Positions 18,703-27,393 of a stretch of 64,000 bases of DNA are shown piece after piece (the stretch's first letter is position 1; every line of letters starts with the position of its first letter). Made by a program: the position numbers and the translations under genes. Under the pieces are notes generated by a model that worked only from the letters and a program-made list of their open reading frames with translations, had not been told where the DNA came from and did not search any database. Source of the DNA: Comamonas sp. BIGb0124 (GTDB taxonomy: Bacteria; Pseudomonadota; Gammaproteobacteria; Burkholderiales; Burkholderiaceae_C); assembly GCF_003752175.1 (NCBI RefSeq), contig NZ_RJVF01000015.1, positions 124,001-188,000 on the forward strand. The letters run 5' to 3'.

Positions 18703-19719
18703 TCAGTCGGCGGTGAAGCCCGTGGCACGCACCGCAGCGCCCCATTGCTGCGAGTCGGCAGCGATCTGGGCACGAAAGGCCTGCGCGGTCGTTCCGGTGG
18801 CCCGAAAGCCCAGTTCCTCGATGCGGTTGCGCACGGCGGGATCGGCCATCGCAGCAGCGACGTCGGTCTCCAGACTGCGTGCCACCTCGGCGGGAATGCC
18901 GGCCGGCACCACCACGCCGAACCACGACACGAAGGACAGATCCTTGAGACCCTGCTCGGCGAACGTCGGCACCTGGGGCAGCATCGGCGCACGTCGGTCG
19001 CCCGTGGCGGCCAGGGCCAGCAGCTTGCCGGCCTGCACATGCGGCAGAGCCAGTCCCACGGTCGCGAAAACCCCTTGCACGTCGCCCGAGATCAGGCCGC
19101 CGATGGCGTCTCCCGTGTTGCGGTAGTGAACCGCTTCCGTCTTGAGCTCGAGCGCATCGCCCAGCATGTAGGCACCGAAATGACCGGGCGTGCCCGCACC
19201 GAAGGTCGCCATGAACAGGCCTTTGCCGGCACGGGCCTGGGCCGCGAAGGCCTGGACGTCGCGTGCGGGCGTTTTCTCGGGATTCACCAGCAGCACCAGG
19301 TCGGCGATCGCGGCCTGGCTGATGGGTTGGAAGTCGCGTGCCGGGTCGTAGACCAGCTTCTTGTAGGTATGCGGGGCGATGCACAGCTGGCCCGTTTCAG
19401 CCAGCATCAGGGTGTAGCCGTCGGCCGGCGCACGTGCGACCTCGCCCGCGGCGATGATGCCCGCCGCGCCCGGCTTGTTGTCGACCACCACGCCGACGCC
19501 GCCCCATCGGCTCGACAAGGCCTGCCCCAGCACCCGCGCCACGATGTCCGGGCCCGTGCCCGCCGGAAAACCCACGACCAGCCGCACAGGCCGCTGGGGA
19601 TAGGCCTGCGCGGCATGGGCCGCCGCAGCGGACAACGGCTGCAGCGCCAGCGCGGCGAGGCCGGCCAGGCAGTGCCGGCGATTCAGCCCATGGGCTGCCG
19701 GATCGATGGGATGGGTCAT
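18703..19719 (-). CDS. Bug/TctC-family periplasmic receptor
   Basis: A 338-residue tripartite-tricarboxylate-type binding protein, a family greatly expanded in Alcaligenaceae. It has an N-terminal signal (LNRRHCLAGLAALALQPL, AHAAQAYPQ) and the family motifs YPQRPVRLVVGFPAGTGPD, VVDNKPGAAG and ADGYTLML. GGAGAC precedes ATG 19717-19719. No TctA/TctB membrane genes are adjacent, so it probably works with permeases elsewhere or as a sensor. It is the last gene of the minus arm of the aryl-CoA locus, suggesting a ligand related to that pathway. Confidence 0.9.
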   Translation of the reverse strand: MTHPIDPAAHGLNRRHCLAGLAALALQPLSAAAAHAAQAYPQRPVRLVVGFPAGTGPDIVARVLGQALSSRWGGVGVVVDNKPGAAGIIAAGEVARAPADGYTLMLAETGQLCIAPHTYKKLVYDPARDFQPISQAAIADLVLLVNPEKTPARDVQAFAAQARAGKGLFMATFGAGTPGHFGAYMLGDALELKTEAVHYRNTGDAIGGLISGDVQGVFATVGLALPHVQAGKLLALAATGDRRAPMLPQVPTFAEQGLKDLSFVSWFGVVVPAGIPAEVARSLETDVAAAMADPAVRNRIEELGFRATGTTAQAFRAQIAADSQQWGAAVRATGFTAD

Positions 19720-19883
19720 GACGAGTCTCCTGGTTGGTTCTGGGCTTGGACGCTTGAAAAGGCGTGCCGGTACAAACGTGGCGCATTCGGCGCTCGTGGA
19801 CGGGCACAGGGACGAACGCGATCGACCGCCCTCTCGGGCCGCGGCCGCGACGGGCGATCCGCAGGTCACCGTCGAAGAGCCGG

Positions 19884-20393
19884 CTACAGCACCTCGAAAA
19901 ATCGCAGCGCCACCTGGCCGGGCAGGCGCACGCCATTGCCCACGAACAGGCGCTCGGACAACCAGGCCCAGCGCGGTGCCGCGGTCTCGAAGGTGGGCGT
20001 GCAACGGAAATAGACCTGGTCGGGGTTCACCGGCTCGCCGCGCGCCAGGCGCTGCATGACCTCGGGCGCGGCACTGCGCACGGCCCGATTGGCCACGTAG
20101 ATCAACTCGCCGGCATCGGTCTCGAGCACGTAGCGCGCGTCCAGCTCGGCCAGCGTTGCGCCGACGATGCGCTGATGATCGGCGCCGCCGGCCAGCACCC
20201 GGGCCGACCAGGCCCGTCCCGAATGGACCCCGCCGGCACGGCCGCCGACGATGGGAATCAGGCGCCTTCCGCCGTAAGGACTCAGGCCCACGTCCTGCAC
20301 CGCGCCGACCTCCACGAGCAGATCGGCGAACGGCCGCAGACCGGGCGCGGCGATGACGGGCATCTGCGCCCCAGGGAAGGAAAAATCCTGCAT
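19884..20393 (-). CDS. DUF3237 family protein
   Basis: A 169-residue soluble protein without signal peptide. It has the DUF3237 pattern: GLSPYGGRRLIPIVGGRAGG, ARYVLETDAGELIYVANRAVR and a C-terminal LFVGNGVRLP. The biochemical function is not established; members recur next to aromatic or acyl-CoA catabolic genes, as here. It starts 21 bp after the SDR gene ends, in the same operon. Confidence 0.8.
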   Translation of the reverse strand: MQDFSFPGAQMPVIAAPGLRPFADLLVEVGAVQDVGLSPYGGRRLIPIVGGRAGGVHSGRAWSARVLAGGADHQRIVGATLAELDARYVLETDAGELIYVANRAVRSAAPEVMQRLARGEPVNPDQVYFRCTPTFETAAPRWAWLSERLFVGNGVRLPGQVALRFFEVL

Positions 20394-20414
20394 GTCGTGC
20401 TCCGGGGCCAGGGC

Positions 20415-21179
20415 TCAGCGCGGCGCCATGCGCAAGGCGCCGTCGAGCCGGATGACTTCGCCGTTGAGGTGGCCGTTGGCCACCACATGGCAGGCCAGTT
20501 GTGCGAACTCATCGGGATGGCCCAGCCGGGGCGGGAACGGGATCGAGGCCGCCAGCGACTTCTGCACCTCCTCGGGCAGCTCCTGCATCAGCGGCGTGGC
20601 AAAGAGCCCCGGCGCAAGGGTGCACACCCGGATGCCATGGCGCGCCAGATCCCGCGCCATCGGCAGCGTCATGCTGACCAGCCCTCCTTTCGAGGCGGCG
20701 TAGGCCTGCTGGCCGATCTGGCCGTCGAAGGCCGCGACCGAGGCCGTCAGCACGATGACGCCGCGCTCGCCATCGGCCAGCGGCTCCAGTCCTGCGCAGC
20801 GCGCGGCGAACAGCCGGCTGACGTTGTAGGCGCCCAGCAGATTGATGCGCACCACACGCTCGAAATCCTCGAGCGGTGCGGCGCTGCCGTCGCGCTGCAC
20901 CATGCGCTTGGCGCCCCCGACGCCGGCGACGTTCATCAGCAGGCGAGCCGGCCCGTGTGCCGCAGCAGCCCGGGCCAATGCGGCCTGCACGCTGTCCGCA
21001 TCGGTGATGTCGCAGCCCAGCGCCAGGCCGCCGATCTCGTGGGCGACCTGGGCGGCCCGGTCGCCGTTGCGGTCGAGCACGGCCACGCGTGCACCGGCCA
21101 GCGCCAAGGCACGGGCCGTGGCCTCGCCCAATCCCGATGCCCCGCCGGTCACGATGGCGGCTTGTCCCTTGATATCCAT
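20415..21179 (-). CDS. Short-chain dehydrogenase, 3-hydroxyacyl-CoA dehydrogenase type II-like
   Basis: A 254-residue Rossmann-fold NAD(P)-dependent oxidoreductase. The cofactor motif is VTGGASGLGEA (10-20), with Asp36 favouring NAD; the catalytic triad is Ser147, Tyr160 and Lys164 (QAYAASKGG). It resembles HSD10-type enzymes that oxidise 3-hydroxyacyl-CoA to 3-ketoacyl-CoA (for example CTLAPGLFATPLM after the active site). In this locus it would act after the crotonase and before the thiolase. ATG 21177-21179 gives MDIKGQAAIV, the usual start. Confidence 0.88.
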   Translation of the reverse strand: MDIKGQAAIVTGGASGLGEATARALALAGARVAVLDRNGDRAAQVAHEIGGLALGCDITDADSVQAALARAAAAHGPARLLMNVAGVGGAKRMVQRDGSAAPLEDFERVVRINLLGAYNVSRLFAARCAGLEPLADGERGVIVLTASVAAFDGQIGQQAYAASKGGLVSMTLPMARDLARHGIRVCTLAPGLFATPLMQELPEEVQKSLAASIPFPPRLGHPDEFAQLACHVVANGHLNGEVIRLDGALRMAPR

Positions 21180-21202
21180 GACTGTCTCCTTGATGCGTAT
21201 CG

Positions 21203-23194
21203 TCAGCCGGCCAGAGCCCGGCCGGCCTGGGCGGCGGGTGCACCGGCGGAGTGCGCCGGCGCTGCACCGCGGTCTGCCGGCAACAGCACACCGGGCAACG
21301 TGCCTTCGTGCAGCGCCTCGACCATGTCGGCGCGGTAGCTGAGCACGGCACGCTGGTTGATCGACCCCTTGTCGGTGATCTCGCCGCGGTCGATCGACGG
21401 CGGCTGCTCGAGCAACACCAGCCGTGCCACCCGGCTGGCGCTGCCTGTGGCACCGGCCGCCAGTTCGTCGAGCAGCGCCTGGAACCGCGCACGCACCGGC
21501 CCGCTCGCCAGCACCTGGGCCAGGCCGGCTTCGGGCGGCAGGCCCGACAGCCGCCGCACCGCGGCCACCGCCGGAAACACCATGGCACCGACTTCCTTGC
21601 GATTGAGGCCGGTGATGACCACATCCTGGATGAGCGGCGAACCCGCGGCGATCAAGCGGGCCCGCAGCGGCCCGACACTGACGAACGTGCCCGTCGACAG
21701 CTTGAAGTCCTCGGCGATGCGGCCGTCGAACTTCAGGCCGCGCTGCGGCTCGCCAGGTTCGATCCAGCACACCGCATCGCCGGTGCAGAAAAAACCCTCC
21801 TCGTCGAAAGCCTCTTGCGTGGCCTGCGCGTTGCGCCAGTAGCCCGTGGTCACATTGGGACCGCGATATCGCACCTCGGTCTTGTCGCCCATGGGGACGA
21901 GCTTGATCTCGAGTCCGGGCGCGGGCACCCCCAGGTCGCCCGCCCGCACGTGGGGGCTGTTCACGAACAGCGCGAAGGGCCCCGACTCGGTCATGCCCAG
22001 ACCCGTTCCCATGACGATGCGCACACCCAGTTCGCGCTCCTGGCTCTGGTGCAACGCATCCCAGATCGGCTGCGACAAGGCGGCTGCCGCGTAAAAGAAC
22101 AGATGCACCCGCGACAGCAGGCGCCGGCGCAGCACGTCGTCGGTCTTCATGGCCTGGGCGATGGCCTCGAAGCCGGTCGGCACGTTGAAGTACACCGACG
22201 GCGCGATCTCGCGCAGATTGCGCAACGTCTCGTGCATGAGGGCCGGGGTGGGCTTGCCGTCGTCGATGTACAGCGAGCCCCCGTTGTAGAGCACGATGCC
22301 GAAGTTGTGATTGCCGCCAAAGGTGTGGTTCCAGGGCAGCCAGTCCACCAGCACCAGATCGTCGCCTTTCAGAACCGGCAGCGACTGCGCCAGCTGCTCT
22401 TGATTGGCGCACCACATGCGATGGCTGTTGACCACGGCCTTGGGCAGCTTGGTCGAGCCGGAAGTGAACAGGAACTTGGCGATGTGATCCGGCGTGACCG
22501 CGTCGGCCGCGGCATCGGCCGCAGCCGAAGGCTCGGTGGCCAGCAGATCGTCGAAGCACAGGCTCGCACCCGTCTCGCGCGGCAGTGCGACGGCGCCGGT
22601 CGAGACGACTTCGCAATCCGCCGGCACCACGGCCGGTACGGCGCGTGCAAAGGCCTCGTGCGCGGAGACCAGCACCAGGCCGGGCGTCAGGGTCTCCATG
22701 ACGTGCCGCAGCTTGCCGTAGTCGCTGCTGACGATGGCATAGGCGGGTGAAACCGAACAATACGGAATGCCGACATACAGGCAGGCCAACGCCAGCATGG
22801 CGTGCTCCAGGCTGTTTTCGCTCAGGATGGCGACGGGCCGCTGCGCATTCAGTCCGCGCGCCAGCAAAGCCGTTCCGATGCGCTGCGCAGCCTGGTGCGC
22901 CTGGGCAAAGCTCAGATGCAGCCAGTCGCCCAAGCTCCCGTCGGCCAGGCGCTCGCGCCGGGCGAACAGCGTGCGCCGGGGCCGCTCGGCTGCCCAGTGG
23001 CGCAGACGTTCGCCCATCGTCGGGGCATAGGGTGCCAGCGGCACATCGGCGCGGAGGTAGGTCACGCCCTCGGCGGTCTCGCGCACCTGCAGGCCGGACA
23101 CCCCGTAAGGCATCGCCCGATAGGTGGGCAGACCGGCGGGCGGTGGATCTTCCGGCTGTCGTGCCGGCGTGGACGGGGAATGGGGGGAAAGCAC
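21203..23194 (-). CDS. Feruloyl-CoA synthetase-like acyl/aryl-CoA ligase
   Basis: A 663-residue ANL-superfamily enzyme that activates a carboxylic acid with ATP and CoA. The phosphate-binding loop is FLFTSGSTKLPKAV (about 240-253), followed by LPWNHTFGGNHNFG, MGTGLGMTESGPF (A5-type) and CTGDAVCW (A7-type). Length and motifs match the feruloyl-CoA synthase group rather than short fatty acyl ligases. The start is GTG (23192-23194) with GGAG 8-9 bp upstream. It lies between the crotonase and SDR genes. Substrate specificity is inferred from family and context; a hydroxycinnamate, hydrocinnamate or other aryl-alkanoate is likely. Confidence 0.83.
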   Translation of the reverse strand: MLSPHSPSTPARQPEDPPPAGLPTYRAMPYGVSGLQVRETAEGVTYLRADVPLAPYAPTMGERLRHWAAERPRRTLFARRERLADGSLGDWLHLSFAQAHQAAQRIGTALLARGLNAQRPVAILSENSLEHAMLALACLYVGIPYCSVSPAYAIVSSDYGKLRHVMETLTPGLVLVSAHEAFARAVPAVVPADCEVVSTGAVALPRETGASLCFDDLLATEPSAAADAAADAVTPDHIAKFLFTSGSTKLPKAVVNSHRMWCANQEQLAQSLPVLKGDDLVLVDWLPWNHTFGGNHNFGIVLYNGGSLYIDDGKPTPALMHETLRNLREIAPSVYFNVPTGFEAIAQAMKTDDVLRRRLLSRVHLFFYAAAALSQPIWDALHQSQERELGVRIVMGTGLGMTESGPFALFVNSPHVRAGDLGVPAPGLEIKLVPMGDKTEVRYRGPNVTTGYWRNAQATQEAFDEEGFFCTGDAVCWIEPGEPQRGLKFDGRIAEDFKLSTGTFVSVGPLRARLIAAGSPLIQDVVITGLNRKEVGAMVFPAVAAVRRLSGLPPEAGLAQVLASGPVRARFQALLDELAAGATGSASRVARLVLLEQPPSIDRGEITDKGSINQRAVLSYRADMVEALHEGTLPGVLLPADRGAAPAHSAGAPAAQAGRALAG

Positions 23195-23266
23195 CGTTTT
23201 GTCTCCTGGATGGTTTTTATGCGGGTGCGGATGGGTACGGGTACCGTCGAGAACGACCTCCCGGCT

Positions 23267-24055
23267 TCAGCCGTCGGCGCGGCGCACCTTCTCGGCCCGT
23301 CCGGCGAGGAAGGCGCCCACACGGGCCTTGGCCTCGGGAGCCGACTGCGCTATGGCGGCAACCAGCGACTCCGTCAGCAGGCCATGGTCGGCCGGCTGCT
23401 CGGCGATGCGCGGCAAGACCTGCGTGACGGCATAGTTGGTCATGGGCGCGTTGCCGGCCAGTCGTTCGGCCAGTTCCAGCGCCTTGTCGAGGGCGTGTCC
23501 GGCCGGCACCAGGTACTGGGCGAAACCGGCGCGCTCGCCCTCTTCCGCGTCGTAGACACGGCCGGTGAGCATCATGTCCGTCATGCGTGCCACGCCGATC
23601 AGCTTGGGCACACGAACCGAGCCGCCGCCGCCCACGAAAATGCCGCGCGAGCCTTCGGGCAAGGCGTAGAACGCGGTGGCATCGGCGACGCGGATGTGCG
23701 CGGCCGCCGCCAGCTCCAGGCCACCGCCGACCACGGCGCCATGCAATGCAGCGACCACCGGCACGCGGCCGAACTGCACGGCATCGAGCGCCTTGTGCCA
23801 CATGCGCGAGTGATAGAGGCCTTGCTCGGCATCGCGCTCGCGCAGTTCGCCCAAGTCGAGTCCGGCGCAGAAATGTTCGCCCTCTCCGGCGATGACCACT
23901 GCGCGCACCTCGGCATCGAGCTGCTCGAACGCGTCGCGCAAGGCCAGCACCAGGCTGTCGTTGACGGCGTTGCGTTTGGCCGGGCGGTTCAGGCGCAGCA
24001 GCGCAATCGGGCCACGGCGCTCGAGGGTCAACAGATCGGTGACTGAATCAGCCAT
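23267..24055 (-). CDS. Enoyl-CoA hydratase/isomerase (crotonase family)
   Basis: A 262-residue crotonase, first gene of the minus arm. The oxyanion-hole segments are HFCAGLDLGEL and HGAVVGGGLELAAA. Both hydratase acids appear to be present, Glu114 (GGGLE) and Glu134 (ALPEGSRG). It would hydrate an enoyl-CoA to the 3-hydroxyacyl-CoA, or carry out the retro-aldol step of feruloyl-CoA hydratase/lyase; the SDR and thiolase in the locus favour simple hydration. AAGGA precedes the ATG. Confidence 0.87.
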   Translation of the reverse strand: MADSVTDLLTLERRGPIALLRLNRPAKRNAVNDSLVLALRDAFEQLDAEVRAVVIAGEGEHFCAGLDLGELRERDAEQGLYHSRMWHKALDAVQFGRVPVVAALHGAVVGGGLELAAAAHIRVADATAFYALPEGSRGIFVGGGGSVRVPKLIGVARMTDMMLTGRVYDAEEGERAGFAQYLVPAGHALDKALELAERLAGNAPMTNYAVTQVLPRIAEQPADHGLLTESLVAAIAQSAPEAKARVGAFLAGRAEKVRRADG

Positions 24056-24250
24056 TTTTTTCCTTGTATGAATTTCGACTTCTTGCTTACATCTTATAAA
24101 TACAAAAAATCAAAATCAACCAGATACAAGAGCATTTTTCGAATTCAAGGGTTTTCACCGATCATCAATCAGTTATTAAAAATAAATACTTGCATCACAC
24201 ACAAACCCTCCGGGAGCGCCTTTTTCCGCCCCCGTTATCGGACTGCCGCC
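24056..24250. promoter_or_regulatory. AT-rich divergent promoter region of the aryl-CoA locus
   Basis: The 195 bp between the crotonase (minus) and thiolase (plus) genes are strikingly AT-rich against the surroundings. They contain TTGTAT (24064-24069) and two reverse copies ATACAA (24100-24105 and 24124-24129); the outer pair extends to CTTGTAT/ATACAAG. An in-frame N-terminal extension of the thiolase through this region is open but gives a Lys/Ser/Tyr-rich, non-thiolase sequence and was rejected. The MarR protein of the locus is the natural candidate regulator. Confidence 0.5.
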
Positions 24251-25492
24251 ATGAGCCAATTCAGCGCACTGATCGACGACACCTGGATCCTGGAGGGCTG
24301 CCGCACGCCCTTCATCGACTACTGCGGCGCCTTCGGCACCCTCTCGCCCACCGACATGGGCATCAAGGTCGCCCGCGAGGCGCTGGCACGCAGCGGCGTC
24401 GCGGCCACCGCTATCGAGAGCGTGATCGCCGGCTCGATGGCACAGGCGGATTTCGATGCCTACATGCTGCCGCGCCATATCGGGCTGTATGCGGGCGTGC
24501 CCATCGCCACGCCGTCCACGCTGGCCCAGCGCATCTGCGGCACGGGTTTCGAACTGTTCCGCCAGGCCGCCGATCAGATCGCTCTGGGCTATGCACGCAC
24601 CGCTCTGGTGGTGGGCACCGAGTCGATGACGCGCAACCCCATCGCTGCGTACACCCACCGCAGCGGCTTCCGCCTGGGCGCGCCGGTCGAGTTCAAGGAC
24701 TTCCTGTGGGAAGCGCTCGACGATCCGGCCGCCCGCGTGTCGATGATCCAGACCGCCGAGAACCTGGCGCGCCGCTACGGCATCACGCGGCCGGAAGTCG
24801 ACGCCTATGCCAGCCAGTCGCAGGCACGCGCGCTGGCCGCACAGGAACGGGGCCTGTTCGATGAAGAAATCGTGACGGTGGACAACGAAGTGTTGGCACT
24901 CGAAGGCTACGAGCCGCGCGCCATCCGGCTGCCGCGCAAGACCGCCGCACAGTCGCGCGACACCCACCCCCGCCATTCGCCCGTCGAGGTACTGGCCGGA
25001 CTCCGGCCCGTCTACGAAGGCGGCGTGCAGACGGCGGGCAACAGCTCGGCACTGGTCGACGGCGCGGCAGCCGCCGTCGTCGTCCACGGCGGCTACCTGC
25101 GCGAACACGGCCTCCATGCGCTGGCCAGGCTGCGCGGCGCCGCAGCCGCCGGTGTGCCGCCCGAGATCATGGGCATCGGCCCCGTGCCGGCCATCCAGGC
25201 GCTGCTGCAACGTGCCGGATTGCGGCTCGACGAGATCGGCCTGTTCGAAGTCAACGAAGCGCAAGGCGCACAGACCCTGGCGGTGGCACGCGAGCTCGAA
25301 ATCGATCTGGACCGCCTCAACGTCAACGGCGGCGCCATCGCCATCGGCCATCCGCTGGCTGCCACCGGCGTGCGTGCGACGCTGACGCTGGCCCGCGAGC
25401 TGCGCCGCCGCGGCCTGCGCTACGGCATCGCTTCGGCCTGCGTGGGCGGCGGCCAGGGCATGGCCCTGCTGATCGAGAACCCGGATGCCTGA
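24251..25492 (+). CDS. Thiolase (acetyl-CoA C-acyltransferase family)
   Basis: A 413-residue thiolase cleaving 3-ketoacyl-CoA with CoA to release acetyl-CoA. Catalytic residues are Cys96 (RICGTGFE), His367 (IAIGHPLAATG) and Cys397 (ASACVGGGQG). The usual NEAF motif is NEAQ here, as in some degradative variants. The start MSQFSALIDD gives a typical N-terminus (WILEGCRTPF). It heads the plus arm of the locus and would complete the beta-oxidation sequence begun by the ligase, crotonase and SDR of the divergent arm. Confidence 0.9.
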   Translation: MSQFSALIDDTWILEGCRTPFIDYCGAFGTLSPTDMGIKVAREALARSGVAATAIESVIAGSMAQADFDAYMLPRHIGLYAGVPIATPSTLAQRICGTGFELFRQAADQIALGYARTALVVGTESMTRNPIAAYTHRSGFRLGAPVEFKDFLWEALDDPAARVSMIQTAENLARRYGITRPEVDAYASQSQARALAAQERGLFDEEIVTVDNEVLALEGYEPRAIRLPRKTAAQSRDTHPRHSPVEVLAGLRPVYEGGVQTAGNSSALVDGAAAAVVVHGGYLREHGLHALARLRGAAAAGVPPEIMGIGPVPAIQALLQRAGLRLDEIGLFEVNEAQGAQTLAVARELEIDLDRLNVNGGAIAIGHPLAATGVRATLTLARELRRRGLRYGIASACVGGGQGMALLIENPDA

Positions 25493-25630
25493 GGCTGCGC
25501 CGGGCGTGCCAGCCACCCACTCGGCCAAACCCCACGAACCCGCCACGATGCGGGCATCCCGCCCCTGATTCCGTGCTGCCCGCCCTCCCCGCGGACGGCC
25601 CCTCCTTCACCGCCCATTGCCCGACAGACC

Positions 25631-27247
25631 ATGCACATCGTCTCCGCCCGCCAAGCCGCCGACCTGATCCCCGACGAGGCCACGCTGTTCCTCGGCGGCC
25701 TGGCCATGACCAGCCTGCCCGAAGCCCTGCTCAAGGGCATCGAAAGCCGCTTCCTCGAACACGGCCAGCCGCGCCTGCTCTCGACCTGGGCCTGCGGGGC
25801 CATCGGCAACAGCCGCGACGGCGGCATGGTGCACCTCGCCCACGCCGGACTCATCCGCCGGGTGGTCGCCGGCCATTTCGGCCAGACCGGCGCCGAGATG
25901 ATGAAGATGGTGCACGACGGCGATGTCGAGGCCTACAACTTCCCGCAGGGCTCGCTGTCGCAGCTCACGCGCCACATCGCGAGCCGCTCGCCGGGCCTGC
26001 TCACGCAGGTCGGACTCGGCACCTTCGTCGACCCGCGGCTGGAAGGCGGAAAGCTCAACGGCCGCAGCCAGGAGGATCTGGTGCGGCTGGTCGATTTCAA
26101 CGGCCAGGAATGGCTGCATTACCCCTGCCCGCGCATCGATGTCGCACTCATCCGCGCCACGCTGGCCGACGAGGACGGCAACCTCACGCTCGACAAGGAA
26201 GGCGTGCTGCTGGAACAGCTCGCCATTGCGCAGGCCGCCCGGGCCTGCGGCGGCATCGTGATCGCGCAGGTCGAGCGGGTCGTGGCCTCGGGCAGCCTGC
26301 ACCCCAAGGCGGTGAAGATTCCCGGCGTGGTGGTGGACTACGTGGTGGTGGCCGAACCGGCCGACCACATGCAGAGCATCGCGACCGCCTTCAACCCCGC
26401 GCTGTGCGGCGATGTGCGCGTACCGCTGCACGACATTCCCGCCATGCCGCTGAACGAACGCAAGGTCATCGCCCGCCGTGCCGCCCTGGAACTGCGCCCG
26501 GGTGCCGTCACCAACCTGGGCATCGGCATCCCGGCCGGCGTGCCCGCCGTCGCCGCCGAGGAAGGCGTGGCCCACCTGCTGACGCTCAGCGTCGAAAGCG
26601 GCATCCACGGCGGCGTTCCGGCGCAGGGCGGCGACTTCGGCCTGGCCTACAACCCGCAGGCCATCATCGAACAGACCTCGCAGTTCGACTTCTACGACGG
26701 GGGCGGACTCGATGCCAGCTTCCTGGGTCTGGCGCAGACCGATGCCCACGGCAACGTCAACGTCAGCAAGTTCAATGGACGCCCCGTGGGCTGCGGCGGT
26801 TTCGTCAACATCACCCGCGCCACACGCAAGCTGGTGTTCTGCGGCACCTTCACGGCCGGCGGCTTGAAAGTCGCGGTCGAAGGCGGTCAGCTGCAGATCC
26901 TCAACGAAGGCCAGGTGCGCAAGTTCATCGACCAGGTCGAGCAGATCACGTTCAACGGCTCCGACGCCGCCCGGCGCGAGCAGGACGTGCTCTTCGTGAC
27001 CGAACGCGCCGTCTTCCGCCTGCGCGCCGACGGACTGGAGCTGACCGAAGTGGCGCCGGGCATCGACATCGAACGCGACATCCTGGCCCACATGGCTTTC
27101 CGTCCCCACATGCCGAATGTACGGCTCATGGATGCGGACATCTTCAAGCCCCGATGGGGCGGCCTGGCTGCGGCACTCCACGCGGATGCAAACCCGCCCA
27201 CGGCAACGGCGAAGGCAACCGTCGCCGCATCGGGGTCGCCCGTTTGA
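25631..27247 (+). CDS. Family I CoA-transferase, fused alpha-beta (YdiF/propionate CoA-transferase-like)
   Basis: A 538-residue single-chain CoA-transferase that moves CoA between acyl-CoA and a free acid through a glutamyl-CoA intermediate. The N-terminal half has the GGLAMTSLPEALL loop; the nucleophile is probably Glu322 in LSVESGIHGGVP, the position of the catalytic Glu in YdiF. The length equals alpha plus beta subunits joined, as in YdiF. It may recycle CoA from acetyl-CoA onto the incoming acid or the product. A low-complexity Ala/Thr/Pro tail ends the protein. Confidence 0.87.
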   Translation: MHIVSARQAADLIPDEATLFLGGLAMTSLPEALLKGIESRFLEHGQPRLLSTWACGAIGNSRDGGMVHLAHAGLIRRVVAGHFGQTGAEMMKMVHDGDVEAYNFPQGSLSQLTRHIASRSPGLLTQVGLGTFVDPRLEGGKLNGRSQEDLVRLVDFNGQEWLHYPCPRIDVALIRATLADEDGNLTLDKEGVLLEQLAIAQAARACGGIVIAQVERVVASGSLHPKAVKIPGVVVDYVVVAEPADHMQSIATAFNPALCGDVRVPLHDIPAMPLNERKVIARRAALELRPGAVTNLGIGIPAGVPAVAAEEGVAHLLTLSVESGIHGGVPAQGGDFGLAYNPQAIIEQTSQFDFYDGGGLDASFLGLAQTDAHGNVNVSKFNGRPVGCGGFVNITRATRKLVFCGTFTAGGLKVAVEGGQLQILNEGQVRKFIDQVEQITFNGSDAARREQDVLFVTERAVFRLRADGLELTEVAPGIDIERDILAHMAFRPHMPNVRLMDADIFKPRWGGLAAALHADANPPTATAKATVAASGSPV

Positions 27248-27264
27248 ACATCGGCAAATGCATA

Positions 27265-27281
27265 TTGAATGAAACGTTCAA
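27265..27281. promoter_or_regulatory. Inverted repeat before the Liv-type operon genes
   Basis: TTGAA-TGAAACG-TTCAA is a perfect 5-bp inverted repeat with a 7-bp spacer in an AT-rich 146-bp gap before the binding-protein gene. It is a plausible MarR-type operator for an internal promoter; not proven. Confidence 0.35.
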
Positions 27282-27393
27282 CGGATGAAGGAAATCATGA
27301 AAGTCTGCTCATCAAGGGTTTTCACGCCTGCATCGTTCGCTTCATTTAATTACCATCAATAAACAAATAAGACCACCACACAGGAGACAGGAC

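Noticed and set aside
24068-24250. A 61-codon N-terminal extension of the thiolase
   Set aside because: The extension is Lys/Ser/Tyr-rich and unlike any thiolase N-terminus, and lies in the AT-rich promoter region; ATG 24251 gives the standard start.
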